From NCBI GenBank assembly GCA_934438075.1, contig CAKSBF010000005.1, positions 1 to 64,000 of the forward strand: DNA of 64,000 bases. The letters are read 5' to 3'. The notes below the pieces were generated by a model. That model did no database searches. It was not told where the DNA came from and saw nothing but the letters and a program-made list of their open reading frames with translations. Shown here one piece after another: positions 43,854 to 52,515 of this stretch. This stretch comes from an uncultured Clostridia bacterium. Lineage in GTDB: Bacteria; Bacillota; Clostridia; UBA1381; UBA9506. Numbering within the stretch: the stretch's first letter is position 1; every line of letters starts with the position of its first letter. The position numbers and the translations under genes were made by a program.

Positions 43854-45596
43854 TCAGAACTTCGGACGCGCCGTATAGTGCGTATGCAACAACTCGTGGG
43901 ATTTATGCCCGCACGGTTCACCGAGGAACTCTTCATACAGTTTTTTAATATACGGATTTTCGTGCGATTTACGCAGCTCCAGCGAACGATCTTCATCATA
44001 AATAGCTTTCGCTCTTGCTTCCTTCAAATTAATTTCCGAAAGCACCTTTGAAGACTGAATCGGCTGACCGCCGCCTGTCACACATCCGCCCGGACATGCC
44101 ATAATTTCAATAAAGTGATAATCCGCTTCGCCGTTTCTCACTTTTTCCAGCAGTGCCCGCGCATTTCCCAGTCCGTGCGCAATTGCAACCTTCACATCCA
44201 TATCACCGATTTTCACAGTCGCCTCTTTAATGCCTTCAATACCGCGAACAGCAGTATATTCTACTTCATCAAACGTCTTTCCTGTCAAAACCTCAGACAC
44301 AGTACGAAGCGCCGCCTCCATAACACCGCCCGTAGCGCCAAAGATAACTGCCGCGCCGGTTGCAGCCTCTCCAAACGGATGGTCAAATCCGGAATCAGCC
44401 AGACGTACAAAATCCATACGTGCCTCTTTAATCATTTTTGCCAACTCACGTGTAGTCAAAACAGCATCAACATCTGCCAAACCTGTTCCTGCAAGTTCTT
44501 CTCTCTGGCGCTCAAATTTTTTCGCAGTACACGGCATAACCGACACAACATAAATATCTTTCGGATCAATGCCCTCTTTTTCTGCATAATAAGATTTAAT
44601 AATAGCCCCAAACATTTCATGCGGTGATTTTGCCGTAGAAAGATTGTCCAGCATATCGGGGAAATTGTGTTCGCAGAACTTTACCCACCCCGGACTGCAG
44701 GAAGTAATCATAGGCAGAGTCCCGCCATTTTGCAAACGCTGAATCAGTTCTGTTCCCTCTTCCATGATGGTAAGGTCAGCGCCGAAATCAGTATCAAATA
44801 CTTTATCAAAGCCCAGTTTCTTTAAAGCTGTAACCATCCTTCCGGTCACCCGGCTGCCAATCGGCATGCCAAATTCCTCGCCTAAAGCAACACGAACCGC
44901 CGGCGCAGTCTGAACAACAACATGTTTGGTTTCATCTGCCAGAGCAGCCCATACGTCTTTGGTGCTGTCCTTTTCATAAAGCGCACCAACAGGACATGCT
45001 ACAATACATTGACCACAATTTACACAGTCTGTATCATTCAGTGACTTTTCAAATGCACAGCCTATTTTGGTTGCAAAACCTCTTTCCTGCGCATCAATTA
45101 CTCCAACCGTCTGAATTTTCTTACAGGTATTAACACAACGGCGGCACAAAATACACTTATTGTTATTACGAACAATAGAAGGCGACATATCATCAATTTC
45201 ATGTTTAGACATTTCACCTTGAAAAGCAATATCTGTCACATTCAGTTCTTCCGCAAGACGCTGTAATTCGCAGTTCTGGTTTCTTGCGCAAGTCAAGCAA
45301 TTTCTGTCGTGATTGGAAAGTGTCAGTTCCAGAACAACCTTACGTGCTTTGCGTACCCGTTCGGTATTGGTATAGACCTCCATACCTTCATTTACCGGGT
45401 AAACACAAGCGGTGACCAGACCCTTTGCGCCCTTTACCTCAACCAGACACATGCGGCAGGCACCAATTTCGTTGACACCCTTCAAATAGCACAAAGTCGG
45501 GATGTCTATTCCAGCCTGTCTTGCAGCTTGCAGGACAGTATAATTACTCGGGACGCTTAGCGCTTCCCCGTTGATTTTAATATTAACCATATCCAT
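43854..45596 (-). CDS. hydA: [FeFe]-hydrogenase catalytic subunit of the trimeric NAD-linked enzyme
   Basis: This is the catalytic subunit of a cytoplasmic HydABC-type hydrogenase that makes H2 from NADH and reduced ferredoxin (electron bifurcation/confurcation is inferred from the family). The 580-aa protein has an N-terminal [2Fe-2S] domain (CYLKGVNEIGACRMCLVEV), a His-ligated [4Fe-4S] motif (SNHDRNCLTCARNQNCELQ) and two [4Fe-4S] motifs (CILCRRCVNTCK, CVNCGQCIVACP). The H-cluster motifs are TSCSPGW, MPCTAKK and EIMACPGGCVTGGGQ. TSCSPGW in place of TSCCPxW is a form I associate with NAD-linked HndD/HydA members. The start is taken as ATG at 45596 behind GGAGGG; TTG at 45605 is possible. It is last in the operon, 22 bp after hydB. 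Confidence 0.95.
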   Translation of the reverse strand: MDMVNIKINGEALSVPSNYTVLQAARQAGIDIPTLCYLKGVNEIGACRMCLVEVKGAKGLVTACVYPVNEGMEVYTNTERVRKARKVVLELTLSNHDRNCLTCARNQNCELQRLAEELNVTDIAFQGEMSKHEIDDMSPSIVRNNNKCILCRRCVNTCKKIQTVGVIDAQERGFATKIGCAFEKSLNDTDCVNCGQCIVACPVGALYEKDSTKDVWAALADETKHVVVQTAPAVRVALGEEFGMPIGSRVTGRMVTALKKLGFDKVFDTDFGADLTIMEEGTELIQRLQNGGTLPMITSCSPGWVKFCEHNFPDMLDNLSTAKSPHEMFGAIIKSYYAEKEGIDPKDIYVVSVMPCTAKKFERQREELAGTGLADVDAVLTTRELAKMIKEARMDFVRLADSGFDHPFGEAATGAAVIFGATGGVMEAALRTVSEVLTGKTFDEVEYTAVRGIEGIKEATVKIGDMDVKVAIAHGLGNARALLEKVRNGEADYHFIEIMACPGGCVTGGGQPIQSSKVLSEINLKEARAKAIYDEDRSLELRKSHENPYIKKLYEEFLGEPCGHKSHELLHTHYTARPKF

Positions 45597-45618
45597 CTTC
45601 GTCAAATTCCCTCCTTCG

Positions 45619-47415
45619 TTATCTGTTTGAAATTGCCTTAAACGGGCACTTGGACATACAAACACCGCATTTTACGCAAACCTTCGGATCAATGTGGAAC
45701 GGACTCTTGATCTCGCCGCTGATTGCGCCAACAGGACAATTTTTCGCACAAAGACTGCAGCCCTTACATTTTGCCGCATCAATCTTGTAGCTCAAAAGAT
45801 CCTTACAGACACCGGCAGGACAACACTTATCCACCACGTGAGCCACATATTCATCACGGAAATAACGTAAAGTGCTTAAAACAGGGTTTGGCGCAGTTTG
45901 ACCGAGACCGCAGAGCGCCGCGGATTTAATACCTTCCGCCAACTCTTCCAAGTGATCCAAGTCCTCCAAAGTTCCCTGCCCCTTCGTGATGCGCTCCAAA
46001 ATCTCAAGCATCCTCTTCGTTCCCACACGGCACGGCGTACATTTACCACAAGACTCATCCACCGTGAATTCCAGGAAGAACTTTGCAATATCAACCATGC
46101 AGGTATCCTCGTCCATAACGATAAGACCGCCGGAACCCATCATAGAACCGATTTCAATTAATGAATCATAATCTATTTTAATATCAATCAACGAAGCCGG
46201 TATACATCCGCCGGACGGTCCACCCGTCTGAGCAGCCTTAAATTTCTTCCCATTCGGAATACCGCCGCCAATTTCTTCTACAATCTCACGCAGGGTGGTA
46301 CCCATCGGAATTTCCACCAGACCGGTGTTATTAATTTTTCCGCCCAGAGCAAATACTTTGGTTCCCTTGCTCTTCTCTGTACCAATGGACTTAAACCATT
46401 CGGCACCATTGTTAATAATCTGTGTGATATTTGCATAAGTTTCCACGTTATTAAGCAGTGTCGGTTTCTGCCACAGGCCCTTGTTGGCCGGGAACGGAGG
46501 TCTCGGTCTCGGCTCACCGCGATGTCCCTCAATAGAAGTCATCAGAGCAGTTTCCTCGCCGCAAACAAAAGCGCCCGCTCCGAGACGAATTTCCAGATTA
46601 AAACAGAAATCTGTCCCAAAAATATTGTCACCCAGCAGGCCATATTCCTTAGCCTGATCAATTGCAATCTGCAAACGTTTTACAGCAATGGGATATTCAG
46701 CACGAATATAAATATAACCCTGGTCAGCACCAACTGCATATGCAGCAATTGCCATTGCCTCAATAACCGCATGAGGATCGCCCTCCAGAATACTTCTGTC
46801 CATGAAAGCACCCGGGTCTCCCTCATCGGCGTTACAACAGACATATTTTCCGTTTGAGCCATCAGCGCGCGCTGTAAACATCCATTTCATACCGGTTGAA
46901 AAACCTGCCCCGCCTCGTCCGCGCAAACCGGACTCTTTAACGGTTTCAATAACCTCCTCCGGTTTCATGGTGGTCAGAACCTTGCCCAATGCCTGATAAC
47001 CGTCAACCGCAATATATTCTTCAATATTTTCCGGGTTAATAACGCCGCAGTTACGCAGAGCAATTCGACGCTGTTTCTTATAAAAATCGACCTCATTCAG
47101 AGACTTAATAGTGTCATCCTCGACAGTTTCTTCATAAAGCAAACGTGTTACAATTCTACCTTTAAGCAGGTGCTCGGAAACAATCTCCGCAACATCCTCT
47201 ACTTTTACCATGCTGTAAAATGCACCTTCCGGATATACAACAACAACCGGACCCAGTGCACACAGACCGAAACAGCCGGTCTTGATGACCTTTACTTCTT
47301 TCTCCAGCCCGTTTGCCGCGAGCTGCGTATTAAATTCTTCAATAATCTTCTGACTGCCGGAGGACGTACATCCCGTACCGCCGCAGACCAGAACATGAGC
47401 TCTTGCAAATTCCAT
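45619..47415 (-). CDS. hydB: NADH-binding flavin subunit of the trimeric hydrogenase (NuoF-like)
   Basis: This 598-aa subunit carries FMN and the NAD(H) site. An N-terminal thioredoxin-like [2Fe-2S] domain has ligands Cys11, Cys16, Cys48 and Cys52. The NuoF core has the nucleotide/FMN motif GLRGRGGAGFSTGMKW, then NADEGDPGAFMDR, GAGAFVCGEETALMTSIEG, and the [4Fe-4S] motif ESCGKCTPCRVG. Two C-terminal [4Fe-4S] motifs (CKGCSLCAKNCP, CVKCGVCMSKCP) connect to the other subunits. This arrangement is typical of HydB of bifurcating hydrogenases. It lies 20 bp after the 2Fe-2S gene and 22 bp before hydA. Confidence 0.95.
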   Translation of the reverse strand: MEFARAHVLVCGGTGCTSSGSQKIIEEFNTQLAANGLEKEVKVIKTGCFGLCALGPVVVVYPEGAFYSMVKVEDVAEIVSEHLLKGRIVTRLLYEETVEDDTIKSLNEVDFYKKQRRIALRNCGVINPENIEEYIAVDGYQALGKVLTTMKPEEVIETVKESGLRGRGGAGFSTGMKWMFTARADGSNGKYVCCNADEGDPGAFMDRSILEGDPHAVIEAMAIAAYAVGADQGYIYIRAEYPIAVKRLQIAIDQAKEYGLLGDNIFGTDFCFNLEIRLGAGAFVCGEETALMTSIEGHRGEPRPRPPFPANKGLWQKPTLLNNVETYANITQIINNGAEWFKSIGTEKSKGTKVFALGGKINNTGLVEIPMGTTLREIVEEIGGGIPNGKKFKAAQTGGPSGGCIPASLIDIKIDYDSLIEIGSMMGSGGLIVMDEDTCMVDIAKFFLEFTVDESCGKCTPCRVGTKRMLEILERITKGQGTLEDLDHLEELAEGIKSAALCGLGQTAPNPVLSTLRYFRDEYVAHVVDKCCPAGVCKDLLSYKIDAAKCKGCSLCAKNCPVGAISGEIKSPFHIDPKVCVKCGVCMSKCPFKAISNR

Positions 47416-47435
47416 TCTGTTTTTTCCTCCCCCTC

Positions 47436-47810
47436 TTATTTCTCTACGGCGCCGATGGTGTATTCTGTCACGACATTACCGTTTACTATGTGTTCCGCAA
47501 CAACACGCTGCGCTTTTTCCGCTGTCATTTTTACATATGTAACCTTCTTCTTGCCGGGCATCATGACCTCAACAATCGGTTCTAAACGGCACATACCGAT
47601 ACAACCCGTCTGCGTTACCATCACATCTAAAAGACCGCGTTTGCCCACTTCTTCAACCAATGCGTTTAACACCGGACGAGCACCCGCTGCAATGCCGCAG
47701 GTAGCCATACCGACTACGATTCGCGCAGCTCCATTTTCTTCTTCCTTGCGAAGATTTACCTGATTTTTCATACGGTTTCTAATCTCTTCGAGTTCTGCCA
47801 AGCTCTTCAT
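47436..47810 (-). CDS. (2Fe-2S) ferredoxin domain protein of the hyd operon
   Basis: This is a 124-aa thioredoxin-fold ferredoxin-like protein. The visible ligands are one Cys in VVGMATCGIAAGARP and two in TQTGCIGMCRLEP, followed by EVMMPGKKKVTYVKMT. The family in clostridial hydrogenase operons normally shows this form with a single Cys in the first motif. It probably acts as an additional electron carrier or accessory subunit of HydABC. The start is ATG at 47810; a TTG three codons earlier directly abuts the GAGG site. It is followed by hydB after 20 bp. Confidence 0.82.
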   Translation of the reverse strand: MKSLAELEEIRNRMKNQVNLRKEEENGAARIVVGMATCGIAAGARPVLNALVEEVGKRGLLDVMVTQTGCIGMCRLEPIVEVMMPGKKKVTYVKMTAEKAQRVVAEHIVNGNVVTEYTIGAVEK

Positions 47811-47834
47811 AATATACAAAACCTCTTTTCATTC

Positions 47835-48377
47835 TCATTTTAAAGTTTGAATTCCTTCTTCGATGTAATCCTTCATCCACAATACTACCTCCGGACAAGT
47901 GAAATCTACTTCCTGACCAAGTATTTTTTTAACTTCTCTTGTGTCAAAAACAAATTCCTTCTCGTTTACCACATGACGGTAAACAAAATCCATGGTGATA
48001 TTGCCGGAAATGAGAGTCATCATAGTTTCCGACATATTCCCGAGCGGCTGGCGATCAATGTGGTGATAATGAAACCACGCACAAACGCTTGTACCAACAC
48101 CTTTTTGAGAGGATATTGTCAAATCGCCCCCTGTTTGCTGCGCTGCTGCACGAAACAAAGACAGCCCCATACCGACTTTACGGGTGGTACGCGTTGTTCG
48201 GAACGGATCTAAAACCTCTTTTAAAAAGTCCTCCTCCATCCCGCAGCCGTCATCATCAATCCGAATCCGCAGCACATCTTCGACAATTTTTTCTTCCACC
48301 GTGATTGTAACCAACTGCGCGCCTGCCTTAACGGAATTGTTCACAATATCTAAAATATGCAGCGAAAGCTCCAGCAT
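47835..48377 (-). CDS. ATP-binding (histidine-kinase-like ATPase) protein of the hyd operon
   Basis: This 180-aa protein is mainly a GHKL ATPase domain: N box LDIVNNSVKAGAQ, G1 box IDDDGCGMEED, F/G2 region RTTRKVGMGLSLFRAAAQQTGG and a final ISSQKGVGTSVCAWF. It lacks a dimerisation/phospho-acceptor domain and any sensor. Such a gene is a regular member of clostridial hydABC operons; its role is unknown, perhaps regulation or assembly. It lies between hydC (42-bp gap) and the 2Fe-2S gene. Confidence 0.82.
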   Translation of the reverse strand: MLELSLHILDIVNNSVKAGAQLVTITVEEKIVEDVLRIRIDDDGCGMEEDFLKEVLDPFRTTRTTRKVGMGLSLFRAAAQQTGGDLTISSQKGVGTSVCAWFHYHHIDRQPLGNMSETMMTLISGNITMDFVYRHVVNEKEFVFDTREVKKILGQEVDFTCPEVVLWMKDYIEEGIQTLK

Positions 48378-48419
48378 ACAACTCCTCCTGCCATCCGGGT
48401 TAATTATGTACGGTTTTCC

Positions 48420-48911
48420 CTACATATATTTTTCTAAAATGCCGTCAACATCCTCCGGAACCAAGCGGCCGTAAACATCATCATTTACCGTCATAACCGG
48501 TGCCAGACCACATGCACCGATGCAGCGTGTGGCATCCAGAGAAAACTTTCCATCGGCTGTACATTCATCAACATCAATGCCCAGTTTGTCCTTAATGCGA
48601 TCCAAAATATTGCCCGAACCTTTTACATAACAAGCTGTACCAAGACAGACACCAATCTTATAAACACCCTTCGGGTTAATGGAAAACTGAGTGTAGAAAG
48701 TAACCACACCATAAATCTCCGCCATGGAAACTCCCAAACCTTCAGAAATGATCTGCTGAACCTCTATCGGCAGATAACCATAAATGTCCTGCGCTTCGTG
48801 CAGCACCGGAATCAGTGCGCCGTCTTGTCCCTTGTGCTTTTCAATGACTGCGAGCAATTGTTCCTCCTGCTCTTTTGTTCCGCGAAAAGCAATACCCGTT
48901 TTTTCACTCAA
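48420..48911 (-). CDS. hydC: NuoE-like [2Fe-2S] subunit of the trimeric hydrogenase
   Basis: This 163-aa subunit shuttles electrons to HydB. An N-terminal helical bundle (about 1-80; LIPVLHEAQDIYGYLPIEVQQ, then AEIYGVVTFYTQF) is followed by the thioredoxin-like [2Fe-2S] domain with Cys89, Cys94, Cys130 and Cys134, and APVMTVNDDVYGRLVPEDV. All four ligands are present, in contrast to the small protein at 8910. It is first in the operon, with a Rex-type operator about 55 bp upstream of the start codon. Confidence 0.95.
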   Translation of the reverse strand: MSEKTGIAFRGTKEQEEQLLAVIEKHKGQDGALIPVLHEAQDIYGYLPIEVQQIISEGLGVSMAEIYGVVTFYTQFSINPKGVYKIGVCLGTACYVKGSGNILDRIKDKLGIDVDECTADGKFSLDATRCIGACGLAPVMTVNDDVYGRLVPEDVDGILEKYM

Positions 48912-48966
48912 TGCATTTACCCCCTTGAAAATAGTTAAGATTCCGATTTGTTTTTCATACTACGTT

Positions 48967-48984
48967 TTGTTATTTTTTTAACAA
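48967..48984. promoter_or_regulatory. Rex-type operator upstream of hydC
   Basis: TTGTTA, six T, TAACAA: an 18-bp palindrome matching the clostridial Rex consensus (TTGTTAA-N4-TTAACAA) at all but one position. Rex represses fermentation and hydrogenase genes when NADH/NAD+ is low. The site sits just downstream of TATAAT-like boxes, where it would block transcription. Confidence 0.65.
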
Positions 48985-49027
48985 TAAGAATTATAAAAAA
49001 CATGATATTTCCATTATATTAAAAATA

Positions 49028-49054
49028 TATAACGATTATATCATTATCGTTATA
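49028..49054. promoter_or_regulatory. Candidate operator palindrome upstream of hydC
   Basis: TATAACGAT and ATCGTTATA form a perfect 9-bp inverted repeat with a 9-bp spacer; the middle reads GATAATGATA on the minus strand, similar to Fur-family boxes. An iron-responsive control of this iron-rich enzyme would make sense, but the match is loose. Confidence 0.35.
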
Positions 49055-49240
49055 ATTATAACATTTGATACAGCAAATGTCCATAGTAAATTCTACAAAA
49101 TTCAACAATTTTTTCGGTGATTTTGCCATATTTACCGTGTAAAAATACAACCGGTCCTGACTAAAAAAGACGCGAAAGAAAAAAATTTCCAATACAGATA
49201 AAAACATCTATTGTTTGCTATGGCCTCAAAATTCAAACAA

Positions 49241-49269
49241 GCGCAAAACAATCAACACTTGTTTTGCGC
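49241..49269 (-). terminator. Probable terminator of the AEC transporter gene
   Basis: On the minus strand GCGCAAAACA pairs with TGTTTTGCGC around a 9-base loop, followed by TTGTTTG, about 30 bp after the stop codon. Confidence 0.65.
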
Positions 49270-49300
49270 AATAACTTATACCACTGTTTGACCGCTCCGG

Positions 49301-50224
49301 TTACGCCAACAACCCCGCAATGCCAACCACAATCGGCATAGTAAGAATGGAAAGCAACGTAGAAACCGCCACTAAGTTTACCGACAATGAGACATCCTGG
49401 TTAAATTTTTCAGCAAACATACTGATGGTTGCCCCGACAGGAGCAGAAATCGCCGTAACACAAGCCAAATACATAGTCCTTTCAAGCGGAAACAGACGTA
49501 ATATCAAAAGCGTTGCCACAGGAATAGCAATCAATCGCAAAAACAGGCAGATGTAGCTGTTTTTATCCCGCAGCGCTTTTAAAATATCTGTATCTCCGAT
49601 ATAGTACCCCACCAGAATCATTGGCAGAGGCACATTCAGCGCTGCTATATAATCAACGGGCTTTGTAAGTATTTCCGGCAGGGAAAATGGAAGCAAAAAC
49701 ATCAGCATACCGATGGCAACTCCTACCGTACCGGGATTAATCAACATCTTTTTGGGCGTAATGTAGGAACGGTCACCGCTGATCTCCACGACGCCATAAC
49801 TCCATGCAAAGATATTAAACATAACAACAAATGCAGAACCGTAAAATACCCCGTTCTCTCCCAGCAACGCCGATTGCAAGGGAAGAGCCATAAAACCTGC
49901 GTTTGAAAACACTACGGCAAAGCGCAAAATACGTTCCCTGCCTTTATCCTTATCATGTACCAAAAGGTGCGCAACCACAATCATAGCCAAATGCAGCGCA
50001 GTAGATATGCCCAGAGAAAGCAAAAGTCCTCTCATCATGGTGCTGCTGTACTCTCTCTGAAAAGATTGTATAATAACACTTGGCACAGCCAGCAACAAAA
50101 CCAGATTGGAAATGTGTTTATTTGCTTCTCTGGTTAAAATCTGTTTTTTATTACAAATAAAACCAATCATCATTAAAGCAAAGAGAATAAATACCTGCTT
50201 TGCCACTACCAAAAAGTTTTCCAA
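49301..50224 (-). CDS. AEC family (auxin-efflux-carrier type) transporter
   Basis: This 307-aa membrane protein has about ten hydrophobic segments and the AEC pattern: N-terminal VFILFALMMIGFICNKKQILT, SNAGFMALPLQSALLGENGVFY, LINPGTVGVAIGMLMF, and the C-terminal SAPVGATISMFAEKFNQDVSLSVNLVAVSTLLSILTMPIV. Bacterial members export or import small organic acids such as malate or malonate; the substrate here is unknown. The start is TTG, nine bases after GGAGG. It is transcribed alone, between the hyd operon and the carboxypeptidase gene. Confidence 0.88.
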   Translation of the reverse strand: MENFLVVAKQVFILFALMMIGFICNKKQILTREANKHISNLVLLLAVPSVIIQSFQREYSSTMMRGLLLSLGISTALHLAMIVVAHLLVHDKDKGRERILRFAVVFSNAGFMALPLQSALLGENGVFYGSAFVVMFNIFAWSYGVVEISGDRSYITPKKMLINPGTVGVAIGMLMFLLPFSLPEILTKPVDYIAALNVPLPMILVGYYIGDTDILKALRDKNSYICLFLRLIAIPVATLLILRLFPLERTMYLACVTAISAPVGATISMFAEKFNQDVSLSVNLVAVSTLLSILTMPIVVGIAGLLA

Positions 50225-50387
50225 AACACTACGCCTCCTGCGACCTTCGCAAATTTGACTTACCTGCTGTTACAAGACATGCAAATATTATATAAACCCT
50301 TTCGGGAATTTGCACATTTTTTTATTATCCCATAAACAGTCACGAATGTCAATACCGCTTTTGCCACAGATATACCGCTGCTGTGTT

Positions 50388-51542
50388 TTATTCTGCTTCA
50401 CCAAACCAATATGCAAACAAAGACTTCATTTTTTCAAAAATATTTTGTCTCGGCGGCTCCACATATAAAATATCTGTTTCCGCACACAAATCAATTTCTT
50501 TTACAAGTTCCCTTTCATAATATATTTTCAGCTTTCCCAAACAGGTCCCCTTCTGCACCGGCGCCGTGATCTGCTCCGGCACATCATATTCTAACTTTAC
50601 TCTGTCAAGCCCCTCTTTATTTTCCAAAGTCAGATAAAATTCGCCGTCTGATAAAAGCTTTAACTCCGTTGCATCCCCATTCTTTACGGGAATGGTTTTA
50701 ATGACCATATTCTTAACAACCAAAGGTCTTGCCTGATAATGCTCAAATGCATAATCAAGCATTCGCATGTGGTCGTTCCAATCATCGGGAGCATTGAGCG
50801 TAACAGCAATCGCCTGAACATGGTTTTTGGTTGCCGCCGATACCAAACAGCGTCCCGTTTTCTTAGTAAAACCTGTTTTTACGCCGTCACATCCACTATA
50901 TAATGACAATAACTTATTATGATTGGAAAGTACTCTGCCGTAACTCTCTTCACCGTTGCTTATCGTCTTGCGCTTTGTTGAAACGATTTCCGCAAAAACC
51001 GGATTGCGAAGCGCCGCACGTGTGATCAGCGCCAGGTCATACGCCGTCGTGAAATGACCCTCCTCATCTAAACCGTTCGGATTGCGAAACTGGGTATTTT
51101 TCGCTCCTAATTCCCGCGCCTTGTTGTTCATCATTGCCGCAAATTTTTCTACACTGCCGCCAATATGCTCCGCAATTGCAATAGCAGCATCATTGCCTGA
51201 TTCCAACATTAAGCCATACAGCAAATCACCCAACGTAATTTTTTCGCCCGCTTTTAAGTAAATGCTGGATCCTTCCGTTCCGGCCGCATTCGCGCTTACC
51301 GTCACCATATCCTGCGCATTGCCGTTCTCCAACGCTACAAGTGCTGTCATAATCTTTGTTGTACTTGCCATAGAATGGCGTGCATAGGCATTCTTTTCAT
51401 AAAGCACCCGTCCGCTCAGGCTGTCAATAACACAGGCATACTGTGCTGAGACGCCGAGCGCAAGCACCGTCCCGGGACAAAAAGAAGTTAGTAAATATAT
51501 CATAAAAATTGTACATAAAAAAAAGGATCCTGTTTTTCTCAT
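50388..51542 (-). CDS. D-alanyl-D-alanine carboxypeptidase (DacF-like)
   Basis: This low-molecular-weight penicillin-binding protein trims the terminal D-Ala of peptidoglycan stem peptides. The 384-aa protein has a signal peptide (about 1-29) and the serine-DD-peptidase motifs SxxK at Ser60-Lys63 (STTK), SGN at 115-117 and KTG at 222-224. A C-terminal PBP5-type beta domain (about 275-355) follows, with an amphipathic tail (IFEKMKSLFAYWFG) that can bind the membrane. In spore formers, close relatives (DacF, DacB) shape the spore cortex; which role applies here is not shown. The ribosome binding site GGAGGCAGAAA precedes ATG. Confidence 0.93.
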   Translation of the reverse strand: MRKTGSFFLCTIFMIYLLTSFCPGTVLALGVSAQYACVIDSLSGRVLYEKNAYARHSMASTTKIMTALVALENGNAQDMVTVSANAAGTEGSSIYLKAGEKITLGDLLYGLMLESGNDAAIAIAEHIGGSVEKFAAMMNNKARELGAKNTQFRNPNGLDEEGHFTTAYDLALITRAALRNPVFAEIVSTKRKTISNGEESYGRVLSNHNKLLSLYSGCDGVKTGFTKKTGRCLVSAATKNHVQAIAVTLNAPDDWNDHMRMLDYAFEHYQARPLVVKNMVIKTIPVKNGDATELKLLSDGEFYLTLENKEGLDRVKLEYDVPEQITAPVQKGTCLGKLKIYYERELVKEIDLCAETDILYVEPPRQNIFEKMKSLFAYWFGEAE

Positions 51543-51667
51543 TTTCTGCCTCCAAAATCAAAAAACGTTTACTTGCCGTCCGCAGTCCCAAATACCTGCT
51601 ATTCTTCATTATATGTGTACAAATTGTGAAATATTTATGAAAAAGAAAAGAAAATATATTTTTGTTT

Positions 51668-51693
51668 GTTTAAAACAACACAGCAGCGGGTAT
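51668..51693 (+). promoter_or_regulatory. SigmaB-type promoter upstream of hpf
   Basis: GTTTAA, a 14-bp spacer and GGGTAT match the consensus for sigmaB and the related sporulation sigmaF. The site ends 60 bp before the hpf start codon. No good sigmaA promoter is visible there. Confidence 0.6.
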
Positions 51694-51753
51694 ATATAAT
51701 ATATAAGGGAAGCAGATTCCCCAAGACAATACATACACAAGGAGTGGTGTACC

Positions 51754-52290
51754 ATGAAAATTAAAATGACTGGAAAACAGATTGAATTAACCCCGGCACT
51801 GAAAGCAAGAATTGAAGAACGATTTGCAAAGCTGGATCGATATTTTCATAAAGAAACAGAAGCGAATGTTACCTTAAGTGTTCAAAGGGAAAAACAGGTT
51901 GTCGAAGCAACGGTTCATTCCGGAGGTCTTCTTGTTCGGGTAGAGGAGGCTACCGATGATATGTACGTTTCCATTGACAACGCTGTTGATGTATTGGAAC
52001 GGCAGCTGCGCAAGCACAAAACCAGAATTGAGAAAAAACTGAAAAAAGATACCTTTGATGCAGCGTCTCTTGCCGCCATTCCCTTCCCTGCGGAAGTGGA
52101 AGAAGAAAAAGAATTTAAAATTGCCCGTATTAAACGCTTTACCGTAAAACCAATGAGTCCGGAAGAGGCTATTTTACAAATGGATTTGCTCGGACACCAA
52201 TTTTTTATTTTTACCAATGCAGAAACCGGTGATTCCAATGTCGTGTATAAGCGGAAACATGGCACATACGGCTTGATTGAACTGGAATAA
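51754..52290 (+). CDS. hpf: Ribosome hibernation promoting factor, long form
   Basis: This 178-aa protein dimerises 70S ribosomes into inactive 100S particles in stationary phase or stress. The N-terminal HPF domain (about 1-100; MTGKQIELTPALKARIEERFAKLDRYF, then YVSIDNAVDVLERQLRKHKTRI) binds the decoding centre. After a charged linker, the C-terminal dimerisation domain (about 120-178; KRFTVKPMSPEEAILQMDLLGHQFFIFTNAETG) is complete. The ribosome binding site is AAGGAGTGGTGTACC. A sigmaB-type promoter sequence lies upstream, which fits control of hpf in Bacillus. Confidence 0.95.
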   Translation: MKIKMTGKQIELTPALKARIEERFAKLDRYFHKETEANVTLSVQREKQVVEATVHSGGLLVRVEEATDDMYVSIDNAVDVLERQLRKHKTRIEKKLKKDTFDAASLAAIPFPAEVEEEKEFKIARIKRFTVKPMSPEEAILQMDLLGHQFFIFTNAETGDSNVVYKRKHGTYGLIELE

Positions 52291-52316
52291 AAAAATCACA
52301 ATAAAACATTTATAAT

Positions 52317-52367
52317 GCGGACACAGTTCCGGGCTGCTCGACAGTTCTTATCCGGAATTGTGTCCGC
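52317..52367 (+). terminator. Stem-loop after hpf, probable terminator
   Basis: GCGGACACAGTTCCGG pairs over 16 bp (one G-T) with CCGGAATTGTGTCCGC. The tail is T-poor, so it may act as a stabilising hairpin or as a weak terminator. Confidence 0.55.
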
Positions 52368-52515
52368 TGTGTTATATCCGTTTTTAATATCGGACTGAGC
52401 AGGATGGAACCTCCCACCCAGTCCTTAAAAGCATATTACCCTGCAAAATTCAGCTCAAAATCTGCTCTCTATCCGCAGTCATCTCATAAACAACAGATTT
52501 GACATAAAGGCCGTA

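Larger units (their letters stand above)
48912..49300. other. Control region upstream of the hyd operon
   Basis: This 389-bp AT-rich gap has no gene. It contains the Rex-type site (48967-48984), TATAAT-like boxes on the minus strand at 48991-48996 and 49013-49018 without convincing -35 partners, an AT-rich palindrome at 49028-49054, and the terminator-like hairpin of the AEC gene at 49241-49269. Confidence 0.6.

Noticed and set aside
43854..45596. TSCSPGW in HydA as a damaged H-cluster motif
   Set aside because: It differs from TSCCPxW, but I recall the same form from other NAD-linked HydA/HndD proteins, and the other motifs are intact, so it is more likely a subgroup feature than damage.
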